Below, one piece after another: positions 10,696-23,036 of a DNA stretch of 64,000 bases. Location: positions 62,001 to 126,000 of the forward strand of contig JAPTJF010000054.1 in assembly GCA_029339195.1 (NCBI GenBank). The letters run 5' to 3'. Both the position numbers and the translations under genes were made by a program. This DNA is from Micractinium sp. NFX-FRZ (Eukaryota > Chlorophyta > Trebouxiophyceae > Chlorellales > Chlorellaceae). The notes under the pieces are model-generated. The model had not been told where the DNA came from. It saw only the letters and a program-made list of their open reading frames with translations, and ran no database searches. Each line of letters starts with the position of its first letter. Within the stretch, counting starts at the first letter, position 1.

Positions 10696-12256
10696 TCAGC
10701 AGCAGCCGCTGGAGATGCCGGCATCCTTGGCGGTAGCAATGCGTGCGCCATCCCCCGGCAGCGGCTGCGCAATTGACGCCTTTGCGGGCTCTGAGAACTG
10801 GGCAGCCCGCTCCCGACGGTCGGCATCCAGCTGCTGGCGCAGCAGCTCGGTCTCAGAGGTGCCCGGCAGGCTGGCCGCGCTCTTGCTGCGCTTCACCTGC
10901 CGCTCGTTCTTCTTCCACTCCTGCTGCGCCTCCTGGATGGTGCGCACGAGCGCCATGGTGGCGCCGCCCTTGGGCAGCGTCACCACCGCCTCGCCGCCCT
11001 CCTCGCCCTCCTGCCAGCCCAGCTGCGCCAGCGCCTGCATCCCGCCCTCCGCCTCAACAATAGTGGACCGAATCTTGGCGTTGCCCTGAAGCACGGGCAG
11101 GCAGCGGGGCAGGGAAGTAAGCGTGCTGAGGGCGCGTGCGCCAGGGAGGGGGTGGCAGGGAGGGCACGTCTTTGTGCCGCCTGTGATCCACCACAGGGGG
11201 GCAGGCCCTCCTGTTGCACAGGCCTGCGCGCCGAATGTGCAATCTGTCGGTGACAGCACATGCGCACTATCCAGTATCCAGCGTCCACAACAAGCGTCCA
11301 ACAACGAACGACAAACGGGTCCCCAGCAGCCAGCTACCCACCAGCTTCAACTTGCGGTACTTCTCCTCGTTGGGCTGCACCGCAGCATTGTAGGTGATCT
11401 GTGGAAATGGTAGCGGGGAAGCAGCATGGGCGGGATGGGGAGTGAGCGTCACATGTGCGGCCTTGCAGGTGATTCAGCGGCAGGTCCATGGCGGCGGGTG
11501 CGCAGGCAGGGAGCGCAGGCAGGCGTCCACGCAGGCTAGAACGCAGGGTGGACAGAAAGCGCGGGCAAGCGCACAGGCGGGCACCAAGCAAGGCATGCGG
11601 GGACGCAAACAAGCACAGGGGTGGGCGCAAAGGCAACCAAACCAGCACAACCAGCGGACGGGCGAGCAAGGCTTCCTGCACCCACCCACCTTCTCCAGCA
11701 GCTCCAGGCACTCGATGGTCTCCACATCCAGCAGGGCAGCCTCCAGTGGGCTGCGCTTGTCCTTGATGCGTGCGGTGGTGGAGAAGTAGCCTACAGGAAG
11801 ATGAAGAAGCAGTGGAAGAGGCAGGAGGGGTCGGCCGGCGACAGTTAGGCGGGCCGGTGCAAGGGTGCTGGGCGACCTACGCTCGAGGCCCTGGCACCCT
11901 GCCGCTGGTGCACAGAGAACTCAAATCCTTGCCAAACAGAGCATGCACAGGTTATTTTAGGACTGGGTGAAGGGCACGAATGCTGCGGGGATCAGAGAAC
12001 GCAACAACGGTGCCAGTGCACAGGCGGCTGGCGAGGAGCGCCTTGCAGCTGCTGGCGCGCCGGTGCCTTCCACGCGGCTGCTGCCCCGCTCCGCCCGCGC
12101 GGCGCTGCTGCGCCCCCATAGAATGTCCAATGGCGTTGGGAGCGGCGGCGGCCTGCCAGCCTCTCCTCCACAAGTGCCCCCGCGCGCCGGGCCCTCCCCT
12201 CAAAACAGCGCCGTCCCTCTGGGCTGTCCCTCTCACCACTTACCGGCGTAACCCAT
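10696..12256 (-). CDS. PUB/PUG-domain protein (p97/CDC48 cofactor-like)
   Basis: Four exons (12244-12256, 11690-11790, 11342-11398, 10696-11085) encode 186 residues. Residues about 25-81 form a PUB (PUG) domain: LLDVETIECLELLEK, then NEEKYRKLKL, then NAKIRSTIVEAEGGMQALAQLGW. This fold binds the C-terminal tail of the AAA ATPase p97/CDC48 in PNGase and UBXN6 proteins. No UBX or transglutaminase domain follows. The rest is a basic, charged tail (EAQQEWKKNERQVKRSKSA, then a Glu/Arg helix). The first coding exon is only 13 nt, ending in a GTAAGT donor. It is likely an ER-associated degradation or CDC48 adaptor; partner binding is inferred from the domain alone. Confidence 0.82.
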
Positions 12257-13933
12257 TCTGGCTGTGAGCCGTTGGCACGAGCTGTGGTTTGCGGAGCGCC
12301 GCGTCGAAAGCTGGGGTGGGTCTGGGTGTGTTCTGAGCGGTCGCCCGAGTGAAGGAGGCCACCAAGGCGAGCACAGAGACACACACAGCCGGAGAGCGAG
12401 GCGCCAGCAGTGGCCTAGAAGCTGCCCTGCGCTGGGGTGCACAGCACGGCCCCATGCAGCCCGTGCTGCGGGTTGGTTGCCAACCACCACAAATCTGCCC
12501 TTTGTTTCCTGTGCCATGCCGTCCCAACCTTCTCTTGTGGCCACAACACACTGGATCAGGCAGCGCAGCGCCACCATCCCTCGTGCCGCCCTCCCCAAGT
12601 CCAGCGTGCCTATGTTGTGGTGGGGTGGAAACTGGGGACGGGCTTGGGTGGAGTCTTGGTTCTTTCACAGGAGAGCAAAGAGCTGCAAGGTGTGTTAGTG
12701 CATCATCAAAGTGTTGGGGTCATCGCCTGCCTAACGCAGTCAACTCTCTGTATGCAGTCAAAGGGAAATCGGGAGGAAGGGAGGAGGACGCCTAGGAGCG
12801 GGGTAACGGGACGGAGAGAGAGCGCAAGCAAGGATTGTGAGGAGCATCGAGATTCGAGGGAAACACAGCAAACGGGGCTCGGAAAACATGGCTGGGGGAC
12901 CTGGCTCAGGCAGTAAGCGCCAGGTCGACACACAGACACACAGGCAGTGTAGGGGCAAAGTAAAGTAAGGGGGGCGCGGTGCGCCGGAGGTGGCGGCACA
13001 CAGCAGCAGCGGCAGAGTGTGGCCGCTGCTGCCGCCGCCAAGCCCGGCAGCTGCGCAGTTAATGGGCAAGCAAGCGAGGAAAGGGCATGGCTCGGCAAGG
13101 CTATCAGGGTCGCGCTGCAGCGCTGGTCACAGCACAGTCGGCAGCAGCCAATGGGCGGTGGCCCGGGCGGGCACACAAGAAGAGGGCCTGCCGTGGTCCA
13201 CGGGGGCCAGCCAGCCATGGGGGTGGGGGTAGCGGAACAGAAGGCTGCTGTCTCGGCAGAAGGAAGAGAATGTCTCCTAGAAAAGTGAAGGTGGGTGCAG
13301 AAAAGTTCTTTTGTTTTGTTTTTTTTGGAACAGCTATGAAAGGTGCGCAAGGAGGGGAGGGGAGGGGAGGGCATGCACGTGTGCACTCGAAGCGGGGGAG
13401 GGTAGGGGTAGCGGCGGTGCCAAGAGCCCTGAGCGCCGCACGGCCTTGCCTTCGAGGCGCGGCTTGTCGTCGCAGCAACAGCCCAAGAGATAAATACGCT
13501 GCTGCCGTTGCTGCTGCTGCTGCTGCTGTTGTGCAAGGGGTGCTGCGCATGCCGGCCTGCCGAGGCGCTGGCAGGAGTGCCGGCATACGCAGCGCTAGGA
13601 TGGGTGCCACGCTGTGCTGCGCACGCGGGGTGTGCTAGGGAGTGGTGTGCAGCAGCAGCAGCACAAAGGGGCTGCGGCTGCTGCTGCTGCTGCTGCTTGC
13701 TGTTCTGCTGCTCCGGAAGCACGCCACAGCGGCGCAGCCAGGGTGCTGCACATGGCACTGGGAGGGCTGCAGGGTGGCTGCCCAGCCAGGACTAGAGGAC
13801 CATGCCTGGCTGCATGGGCAAAGCGCGGCCTGCTGCCTGCTGCTTTGCGCGGCATCTGGGCCGGTGCTCGGTGCGCTGCCGGCTGCGGCAGCCACGTCAC
13901 ATGCGCCAGCCTGGGACCGCGCTTACGCTGCAC
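12257..13933. other. Intergenic, low-complexity 3' flank of RRM gene
   Basis: 1.7 kb between two leftward genes. Open frames here are compositional (Gln/Ala/Cys runs) with no recognisable domain. Visible structure: CTG-type triplet runs at about 13499-13530 and 13677-13696, a G-rich tract at 13351-13371, and a T-run near 13310-13326. It probably holds the RRM gene 3' untranslated region and the PUB gene promoter. Confidence 0.55.
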
Positions 13934-16900
13934 TTAGGGCGTCATGCGCATGTGGAGCGGCAGCGGCGGGGAGTGGCGCACGTGCAGCACCTCTCCCAGC
14001 ACCTCGGTGCCGTTGAGGTTGCCCACCGCCATGCGTGCGCCTTCGGAGGAGCAGTACTTGACCATGGCCACGCGCTCGTCGGCGAGCACGCGCACAAACT
14101 CCACTGCACCAAAGGCGGGAAGAAAGGGCGGGAGGGGAGGACACACAAGGTCAGGCTGAGGACGGGGGGACGAGAGGGGTGCGCTGTGGCGGGAGGGATG
14201 CAGGGCATGGAAATGGACGGCCGCGAGAGCAGTACAGGTGGGCAGGCACGCAGGGGGCGCTAGCGAGGCAGCCGCCAACGGCAGCGGGGTCCCGCCCACT
14301 ACCACATGTTTGCATTGCAGACAGTGCATCCCTGCGCCGGTGCCTGCTGCCTTGCCAGCAGAGCATCCGTGCCACCTGTCAGCACGGCCCATCCAGCCCG
14401 TCACGCCAGCCCACCCAGCAGCCCACCTAGCGCCACGCTGGGGCCCCCTACTCCCACGCGTCTGCTGCTGCACCCACCTGGCCCGACTTGTGAAAAGACG
14501 TGGGTGAGGGCGTAGTCGGGCAGGGGGCGGGTCAGTGCAGAGTACACCACAGTTTCGTCATGCTGTCCCAGGTTGAGCGCCTTGATCGGGCTGATGCCAG
14601 GGCTGACGCCCGCAGAGCCGGCGGCTGCGGCGGCCGCCTGCTGCTGCATGGCTGCGGCGGCCTGCTGCAGGGGGCTCATGGCTGCGGAGCCGGGGCCCTG
14701 CTGCTGCTGCTGCTGCTGCTGGTGGTGGTGGTGCTGTTGCTGCAAGTGGTCGGGGGAGAGGGTGCGCCAGGAGGAGGTGGCGCCGTCGCTGAGGCTGGGG
14801 CCGGAGAGGCCGGCGCCAGAGGACACAGGGGAATGCATGTGGCCGTTCTCCTGCGGACACACACACGACAGGCACCAAAGCAGCAGGGCCAGGGTTGGCA
14901 GGCACACAGAGAAGCAAAGCAGAAAAGCCGCGACCAGGCCGGCAGGCAGTCCAGCAGGGCAGTCCAGCGAGGCAGTCAAGCCGCCCTGCCCGGCCGGCAC
15001 ACCATGCGCGGCGTCACCCGCCCTGCTTGTGACCACACCACGGCCGGCACACTTGTTTGCACACCTGGCACAACCCCCGCCCGCCCCCGCACCTGCAGGC
15101 CCATGTTTGCCAGGCTGTTCTGCACTGCTGCCAGGTCGGAGCTATCCAGCAGGCCCCCCATGCCCGGGCGCAGCGGGGAGGAGTGAGCAGAGTGGGCGGC
15201 AGCGGCGCGGCCGTCGCCGCGGGACATGGGGCTGGGTTCTCCAGACACGGTGTAGCTGCTGCTCTGCAGCATGCCCGCAGTGGACTCGCCTGCGCCACCA
15301 GACAGGGGGTGGAACAAGAGCAGCGGCAAGCAGACCGTCGGTGAGTAGCAGGCGGGCAGGCAGGGAAGGCAGGGACGGCACCAGGCACCGCAATCTCGAC
15401 CTTTCTGATCAGCCGCAAGCCTGATGCAGGGCAGGGCATCAGGGCCGGACATCACGCTCCGCTGCTGCCATCAGCAGTGCTGAAGCATTTTATCCCCCTG
15501 CCTGCCATATTCCGTGTCGCACATCACACCACGCCAGCACCACCCCACTTCTCAGCCCCTGCCTGCGCATCAGCCAGCTGCCCGCCCCGGCCCGCCAAGC
15601 CCCGCCCACCCACCCGTCATGGGCGTGTGCAGCTGCATGCTGGTGCTGCAGGTTGCCTCCTGGGGGGAGGCCATGAACGAGTGGTGGTGGTGGTGGTGGT
15701 GGTGCATGCCCGCCACCGCAGCCGCCGCGGCCGCCGCCGCCACATTCTCCTCCGCAGAGGTCGGGCCGCTGCCGCCGCTGCCGCCCGCCGACAGGTAGCC
15801 GCCGCTGTCGCTGGCGCCGCTGGGGTCCTCCCCGCCCGCCAGCATGTCGCCAGAGCTGCCGCGCCCCATGGGCCGCGCCCCCAGAGGCTCGGCAAACATG
15901 ACCTGACCAGGTGGGAAGGGACATGGGGGCAGGGGGCATTGACTACACCAGCGTGGGAGGAAAGAGGCGCTCTGCCCAGTTCAGCCTTTCCCGAACGGTC
16001 GGCCAAGATGGCCTGCCCGGGGGCAGCGACAGGAAGGGCAGCGCATGTGTACCCGGGGGCAGAGCACGCCACACGAGACAACCCAGCGTGCACTACTGCC
16101 AGCATCCGCACCGTGGCCATCGGGCCTCAAAATGCACCAACACCTCCCACCACCGACCACACCCTGCCCCTGCCACCCCTTTGCCGGCCCACCCTCCACA
16201 GCTTGCACCCCAAGCTCCTGCACCGCAGTTCACAAGCGAACCCACCTTGAGCTAGAAGCTCGTCCCTTTCGTTGCCAACCCACCACACTCCCTGCCCACA
16301 CTGCACCTCTCCGACATGCATCCTGATCCGCACTCGCACGTACACACCTTGAGCTTGTAGCCGGTGCCGGGCGGGAATTCGATGCCGTTGAGCTGCGCCT
16401 GCGCGGCACCTGCCGCCTCGGGCGCCAGGTAGCTGACGTAGCAGTACCCCTTGGACCGCCCCGTCATGCGGTCCTTCTTAAGGTCGCAGTACTCCATGCC
16501 GGGGAAGGCACGGAAGATGCGGGCCAGTGACTCATCGCCCACGCTCTGCAGACAGATCAAGGTGGATGATTGGGTGGCGGAAAGAGAAGATGAGAGAACG
16601 GTTGCAGGGCAGGGACAAGGGTGCAGACATGCGGGCCAGGGAATGAAAGACCGAGGGGCCGAGTGAAAGAGGAGTTTGAGCTTTTGTTATTTTGTGGAGG
16701 TTCTTGCGGAGAATTGTGGGGTGGTGTTCCCACGCTCTGCGAAAACAATGCTCCGCCAGTGGAAAGCAACGCGCTCATTGCTTGTGACGGGGTTTCGGTG
16801 AGCGGGAAGATGCCGTGGAGAGGGTGGGGTGGGGGGGGGGGAGGAGAGGTGAGGGGTAGCGCGGAAGGAAGCTGGCGGTACTGCTGGGGCAGCTGTCAGC

Positions 16901-17228
16901 GTGCACTAGGCACCATACATTCAAGCCGGCAGAACTGACGGTACTGGCACGTCAGCGCGTATCCCGTCAGCACCCCCCCAGAACGCTGCGGTACGCAGAC
17001 ACAGTCAGAGAACCCAGCCGAGGTACTTGTGTCAGGACAAGCGTCAAAACAAACACACGGGAACCACACACACAAAGACGTTCTTCATGGCATTTCAAGA
17101 AAACATTCCAACGGGAAAGTCTGGCATCGTCGCAGCCCTGCCAGCTATGGCTCAATTGGTTTAGACTTTGCCGTGTCTTCTTCTTCCTTTCCTTTCTTTC
17201 CTGTCCAGACCAACCCAGCTAGCCCGTT

Positions 17229-17262
<34 letters not shown>

Positions 17263-20200
17263 CACACCAATACGGCAGAGCAAACCACGGCATCCACGTG
17301 CATCCAGCTCAATTCAGCACAGCAAACCGCGGCACACAGCCACCCCACCTTGTGCACCACCACAAAGAGGCGGGTCTTGCTGAGCGCCTTGCCATGGGAG
17401 GACGCTGCTGCTGCCGCTGCTGCTGCTGCCGCTGAGGGGGTGATGGGGTTCAGCAGGCTGCCCGTGCCGCTGAGGCTGCCCATGCCGCTCATGCCGCTAA
17501 AGTTGGTCACGCCTGCACACAAACCACAGCGGACGGCTCAGCACAGCCCCCGCAGCCAAAGGCAGCAAGTGATATTGGCCACAATTCCATGCAGCAGCAG
17601 AGACCCCAGCAGCAGCGCACAGCCATGCCCAGCACCACACTGCGCCACATCTGCACCACCTGCCTCCCAACCCTGCTGCAGGCGCGCTCACCATTGCCCA
17701 GGCCGCCCAGACCAAACCCAGCCAAGTTGACTTGCGAGAGCGCTGCATGGTCGAGCGGCGGGGTGCCGCCGCCGCGCATGCCGCCCATGCCCGCTGCCGC
17801 GGCGGCTGCTGCCGCCACATTCTGTGCGCCATAGCCGCCGCCCGCATTGGCGGCCCCCACAGCGCTCTGCAGTAGCGAGTAGTCGGGGAGCCCAAGGCTG
17901 CAGGCAGGACGGCAGGTGCAGGCAGGCAAGCGGTTGAGCATGGGGAGCAGAGCAGCATGAGCAGGACTGGCATGCTCACACGTCTCCTGCCCCTCGTTCC
18001 CCCAGCCGCTGGGCAGCAACCACCATGACCACAGCTTGCCCAGCAGCGGCGCTGTCTGGAGGGCTATGTTTGGCGCCAGAATAGGGCAGCAGCATTCCCA
18101 AGCACACCCAGTCTTGGTCAATTCAAAACATCCAGCGGTCAGCGGCAGCGGCTGTGGCTGCGCACACAGGCAGCGACGCCAGGGCTGCCAGCCAGGCAGC
18201 AACCCACAGGACAAGCAGCAGGCTGGCAGGCATCAGGGCAGTATGAGCAGTCTAGCACAGCATCCAGCAGGCAAGCCGGCAGCAGTGCGCACCCCTGGTT
18301 CATCAGCCCAGGGTTAAGGGAGGATAGCAGCGAGGCGTTGGCGGCGGCGGCGGCGGCGTAGGGCGAGGGGACGCCCATGCCGGCAAGCAGCGCCTGCGGC
18401 AGCGGCGTGCGGCCGCCCAGGCCCAGAGAGTATCCGCTAGGGTCGGCCCCGCCCCGCCGTGTCTTGGGCTCAGCAAGCATGACCTTGACCTTGTAGCCAG
18501 CCACCTGCAGAGCGGGAGCCGAGGGGGAGCAGGTGAGCGCAGGCGGGTGGGTGCAGCTCAAGGCGGCACAACGGGCATGGGCGGGCTGGTGGGGGGCAGT
18601 TTGCACGGCACCCACAGCGGCAAGCAGCAGCAGCACACAGTGGGGCATCAGCAACCGCCAGTGCCAGACAGCGTCAGCACCACGCCCAAGCCAACCGCCA
18701 GTGCCCAAAGGCTTGCTAGTAAACCCTGGCGGCAGCGGCATCAGGCAGCCTGTACTGCTGCACCAAACAGCCCTGCAGATTGCCCCTGCACCCGCCATTG
18801 CTGCATTGCACCCTGCAGCTTGACTGCACAGCACAAATTGCAGGCAGCCTACTCTGCCAGCCAAACAACCCTACCCTACTGCACAGAACCCTACCCTGGC
18901 CCTCATGCCCCCTCACCGATCCCGTCTCCCCAATCGTCTCCATGGCTAGGCAGGCAGAGGAGGACTTGGAGTACTTGACAAACACAATGCCCTTGGTGGC
19001 AATCAGGTCTGTCTTGCAGTACTGCATGCCGCTGAACCGAGCCATCTCCGCCTGATAGCAGACGAGAGCAGGAGCAAGGAGAACAAAAGGGGGTGAGTCC
19101 AAGGCCGGGGCATGCGGCAGTGCAAGGTCCGAGGGCGGGCAGCGGCGAGGGTGCACAGCAGGCATTGGTACACACACACGTGCAGGGTTGGCTGGCTTGG
19201 CGGATGGCAAAGCAGCGGACAGCGTGTGCAGCAGCTGCGCACAAGTCAGCACCCAACTACCACCGCCGCTTGCAAACCTGCCACTGCGCCCTGCTGCCTG
19301 CACCCGCCTCACCTCAATGATGGACCCCTCGGCGCTCTTAGGGACCACCATGAAGAGGCGGGAGCGTGGCGGGGTGTTGTCAGGGTCAGAGGGAAGCTCT
19401 TCGTGCATGGGCCGCGGCTGCAGGGAGGTCAGCGTCCTGCGGCGGGAAGCGGGGGGCGCGGACGGCAGCACGGGCGAGGCTCAGCCCGGCAGCACGCCTT
19501 CAGAGGCGGAATACACGGCCCTGGTTTTGTGCCGCGCCGCACAATGGCGGCGGCGGCACGCCTGGGCAGCGGCGGCAGCCGCCAGCCTATCTCCGCGGCG
19601 GCTTGCGGCAAGCCGCCACAGGGATCCTGCGCACCCGGTCTGCCCTGCGGTCCCGAGCCCGTCTGCACGCCGCCACCACTCCTCACCTGGTGTGCGGCGA
19701 GTCGGCCAGCAGCACCTTGAGCCGAGGCCCCTGCCCCTCGTTCAGCGTCACCTCATGCAGGTTTTCTATCGCCAGGGCCGCCGATGACGCCCGGTCATAC
19801 TTGACGTAGGCCACGCCCCTGCGGGGGAGGGTAGGGAACGAGGGGTGGGGGGGCTATGGGTGGTGGGCTACCCGCGGAAGCCTGCATGGCCAGCCCAGGG
19901 CTCCGTGCAGCCCCAGAGCGGTTGCCCTGCAACCGGGGTGGCTGCAGGAGGTCTAGGGAGGCAACAAGGAGGCTGCGGGCAGGCCGGCAGAATGGACATG
20001 CGAGCATTGATCGCACTGCTCAGGGCGTCGGCAACCGGTGCCCAACCGGGCCTGTGGGGTGCACAGTCCCCGATGCCGCAGCGAACGGGGCGGTCGGGGC
20101 GGGCAGGAGGGCCGCAGGGCAGTCAAGCCAGGCAGCATCAGCCCTCCTCACTTCTCCCGCAGGTATTTCACGAACTGCACGGCTCCAAACTGCTCAAACA

Positions 20201-20359
20201 CGCTGCGTAGGAACTCAGCCTGCAGGCAGAGGGGCGGGGGCGCTCAGGAGGGCCGGCAGGGCTCATGCGCAGGCCACAAGCAGCGCCACTTACGCTTGTG
20301 CTGCGCCCAGCAACTACAAAGAGTCGTGAATTAGCTGGCTCGTCGATGCTGAGTGACAT
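13934..20359 (-). CDS. RBM45-like RNA-binding protein with four RRMs
   Basis: Thirteen exons (20294-20359, 20152-20219, 19687-19818, 19313-19436, 18917-19051, 18293-18504, 17692-17897, 17349-17512, 16348-16545, 15614-15902, 15093-15289, 14478-14850, 13934-14103) close to 777 residues. RRM1 starts at SRLFVVAG and has GVAYVKYD as RNP1. RRM2 starts at SRLFMVVP and has KGIVFVKYS. RRM3 starts at TRLFVVVH and has GRSKGYCYVSY. RRM4 near the C-terminus starts at ETVVYSALTRPLP. The first two RRMs and their spacing resemble animal RBM45 and its plant relatives. Linkers are low-complexity: Ala runs, a run of eight His, and a His/Gln run at 14699-14743. It is probably nuclear or granule-associated; RNA targets cannot be predicted. 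Phase agreement through all thirteen exons supports the model. Confidence 0.83.
17231..17261. repeat. CAG trinucleotide tract in RRM-gene intron
   Basis: About ten uninterrupted AGC/CAG units inside the intron between 16545 and 17349. Similar CAG/CTG tracts occur in coding exons of the same gene, where they encode Gln, Ala or His runs. Confidence 0.85.
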
Positions 20360-23036
20360 GGTGAAAGAGAGTAGCCCCAGCTCCCACAGACGGGGAGGGC
20401 GGGCAATGGGACTGAAGTAGGGGGCCTGTGGCTCCAGGGTCCCTCCTTTCCTCATGCAGGGCGCCCCCTGTTCGCTAGCGATCTCCAAATTTGCACTGCT
20501 ATATTGTGTAGAAGGGAGTAATGGAGGGTTTGAGGGGCGCGGGAGGCGGGAAGGGCGCATGGGCAGCCGTTGGTCAAGTGAGTTCTGACCGAGGGTCTGC
20601 CGCCGCCGCCGCCGCCACGCACCCCTGCCGCCGCCACTGCCCAGGCTTGCACCTGCCATCTTGTGGAGCTTGCAACAGTAACGTACTTGTACAGCTGAGA
20701 CACACATTCTCGGCGGCTGCCAGAGCCAGACAACGCTTGAACGGTGTACTGGCAAGGCGGGAAGGGCCTCGGTCCATAGCGTGGTGAGCGCGGGCGGGCG
20801 GTGACTGGCAGGGGGAGCAGCCCCAGCAAGCCCCGCACCCGCCATTCTGGACCTGGACATCGCCTCCTGTCGATCTCCTGACCACAAACAGTTCAGAGGC
20901 AGGACATGTGCCGTCAATGTGGCGTAGTGCTGGTGGCAGCGCCCTCCCGGTTCGGGCGGGCGGTGTGGCGGGCTCTGGTCACCCGCACGCCAGTCCACCG
21001 TTTGACGCCCTGATGCCGCCCGTTCATGCCTTCAACAACAGGGCATCCACACATTGTAAGAGCAGGCTGCATCTGGTCCTGCACTCACGCTGCTGACTGC
21101 CAGGCGGCGTGCAACCCACACTGCCGACTGCTTGTTGCAATTAAGCTTGAGTGCTACCATCGCTAGCAGGTGCGCTAGGGCACCTGCCCGTTCGGCCACC
21201 AGTACGGGGGAGGCGCAGGCCCTGCCGGGGGCAGCTTGCAGGTGACCTGCTGTCCCGCCATCCTGTGCACTGGGTGAGGGTCAACTGCCGCAGCAAAGGC
21301 CTGTGCACCCCTGAGCCCTGTGCAGCAGAGGGTCACTTGGTGGAAGCTACCCCTCCCCAGCTGCAGCCCCCACCCCGCCTCTGCCCTGTCCTGACCTGCG
21401 CAGGGGTGGGAACGTGATGTGGACTGGTCCAGAGCTGTGCGCAGCCCCTCTATCTTCTCTCCACGCAGCCCTTATCTGGAAGGCTGATAGCAACATTGAG
21501 GCAGGTGCAGGCACGAGGTCCGCCGGCCGGGCCCCACAGCAGGTTGGCACCCCCTTCTCAGATACCAGCAGCCATGGCGAGACAGTTGCAATGGATGGCA
21601 GCCGTGCGCTGGACGAAGGCAGCCATCGAGGTAGGGCGCCCATGAGGGGCAAGGTTACCTGCCGCGCCCCCTTTTCTGGCGGCACACGCACGCCCACCTC
21701 TGGCGGCGGTACAGGCGACAGGCTGGGGCGACGGGCGGCAGTTGGTGAACCTCAGCCGCAGTTCGTCGGACACTCTTGGTTGGCCATCGCAAGCAAACCG
21801 GGCCCCGTTTGAATGCACGCAAGTGTCCGCGGCTGTCTCCGCAGAGGCCACAAACCACCGCCACCGGCCCGGGGCGCGTGGGAGTCGCGGGGAACCTTTG
21901 TAGACATGTGTACTCGCTAATAGCTTCGAATGTGTGGGCCCAGGCACGCTGGCAGCCCAAAGTACGACGCGCGAGGGCCACCGGGGCTTCAGCCGGAGCT
22001 CGGCAGCGCGGCGAGTTACACCACAGGGTATGCTGGTCTCTCACAGGAGACAGTTAGACTAGAAAGGAGGGAAGAACGAAGGGAAGGAGCGGAAAGGAAC
22101 TGACGGACGCCCGCGAGGAACTGCCAGGGTGCCGGGGCGGCGATTCCATCTCTGCGGGCATCCTAACATGGCTTAATATACATCATTACCACGCAGGAAG
22201 GGTAATTCAGCCGGCACGGAACGGTTCGGAAGGCTCTTGCGATCCGTCAACGTGGTCGGTGCCGCCCTTTCTACTGCCGTGACGCGCGTGCTTTGCAAGA
22301 GAACTCGCTTTTGGTGAAGTATTTACGCTTCCAGTCCGAGCGATCGCCATTGAGAGAGGTTCACAATCTTGTTTCTCGACTACCCCGCTCTCTTAATGCA
22401 CCCTCTGCGGCGTCCTAAACGCAACGGCGTTGCAGCAAGCCACTATCATGCTTGTTTGCAAACCGGGCCAGTTCGGGTTCAAGTGGGAAGCTGGGATGCT
22501 GAGCTGTGTGACCAAACGTGACCTGCTGGCCTGGATTAGGCCGGTCCAGGCCGGCCGCCAGCGCGCCAACCCTTCCCGCTGCGGCGCCAAGCGCGCGTCG
22601 CCAGCGCCGCCAGCAGATTGAAACCAGCTCAAAGGTCATCAATTTCAGAGTACCTTGGAATGGTTGGTGTAAGCACTGAAATTGATGCCATAGCTGCACA
22701 CCACCTGCTTTCCCTGTGCTCATCGAGCAGTTCCATGAGAAGAACGCACGGCAACATAAGAGCCTGAGAAGAGCAGCATGCAACAATGTAGGGTGCAGGC
22801 AGAAAGAGAAGTGTACAGGCAAGGCAAGAATACAATCATTCAGGCGGGAGAAAGGGGCGGCGCCAGGCAGGCACCAGCGACGCTGGCAACAGGGCAGGCA
22901 GCGCTGGGCGGATACAAGGGTACACGGGCCAAAACGAGCAGGCCAAGCATGCACGAGGGCAGACTGACATGCGGCGGGACATCGTATGACGGCAGACCGA
23001 CATGCGGCGGGAAAAGTGCACGGCGGGGCATCAACT
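20360..23036. other. Long gap without a recognisable gene
   Basis: 2.7 kb, the largest gene-free stretch. It should contain the RRM-gene promoter on the left and the 3' flank of the RING gene on the right. The part at about 22150-22400 is visibly lower in GC than its surroundings. Open frames up to about 130 codons occur on both strands at 21.3-22.0 kb and near 22.4-22.7 kb; none shows a domain, clear splice structure or codon pattern I can defend. No tRNA-like A and B box pair was found. Confidence 0.5.

Noticed and set aside
12706..13758. 350-codon open frame on the minus strand
   Set aside because: Composition is Gln/Ala/Cys/Pro runs from CAG/CTG tracts in a 3' flank; no domain, no splice pattern, overlapping open frames on all strands.
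17140..17200. Possible tRNA: TGGCTCAATTGG looks like an A box
   Set aside because: No B box at the right distance and no cloverleaf; the sequence runs into an intron pyrimidine tract.
21347..22057. Open frames of 90-130 codons on both strands
   Set aside because: Low-complexity translations, no motif, mutually overlapping, and no coherent splice sites.
22415..22632. Small open frames near 22.4-22.6 kb, both strands
   Set aside because: About 63-79 codons, without similarity or context; may lie in the 3' flank of the RING gene.
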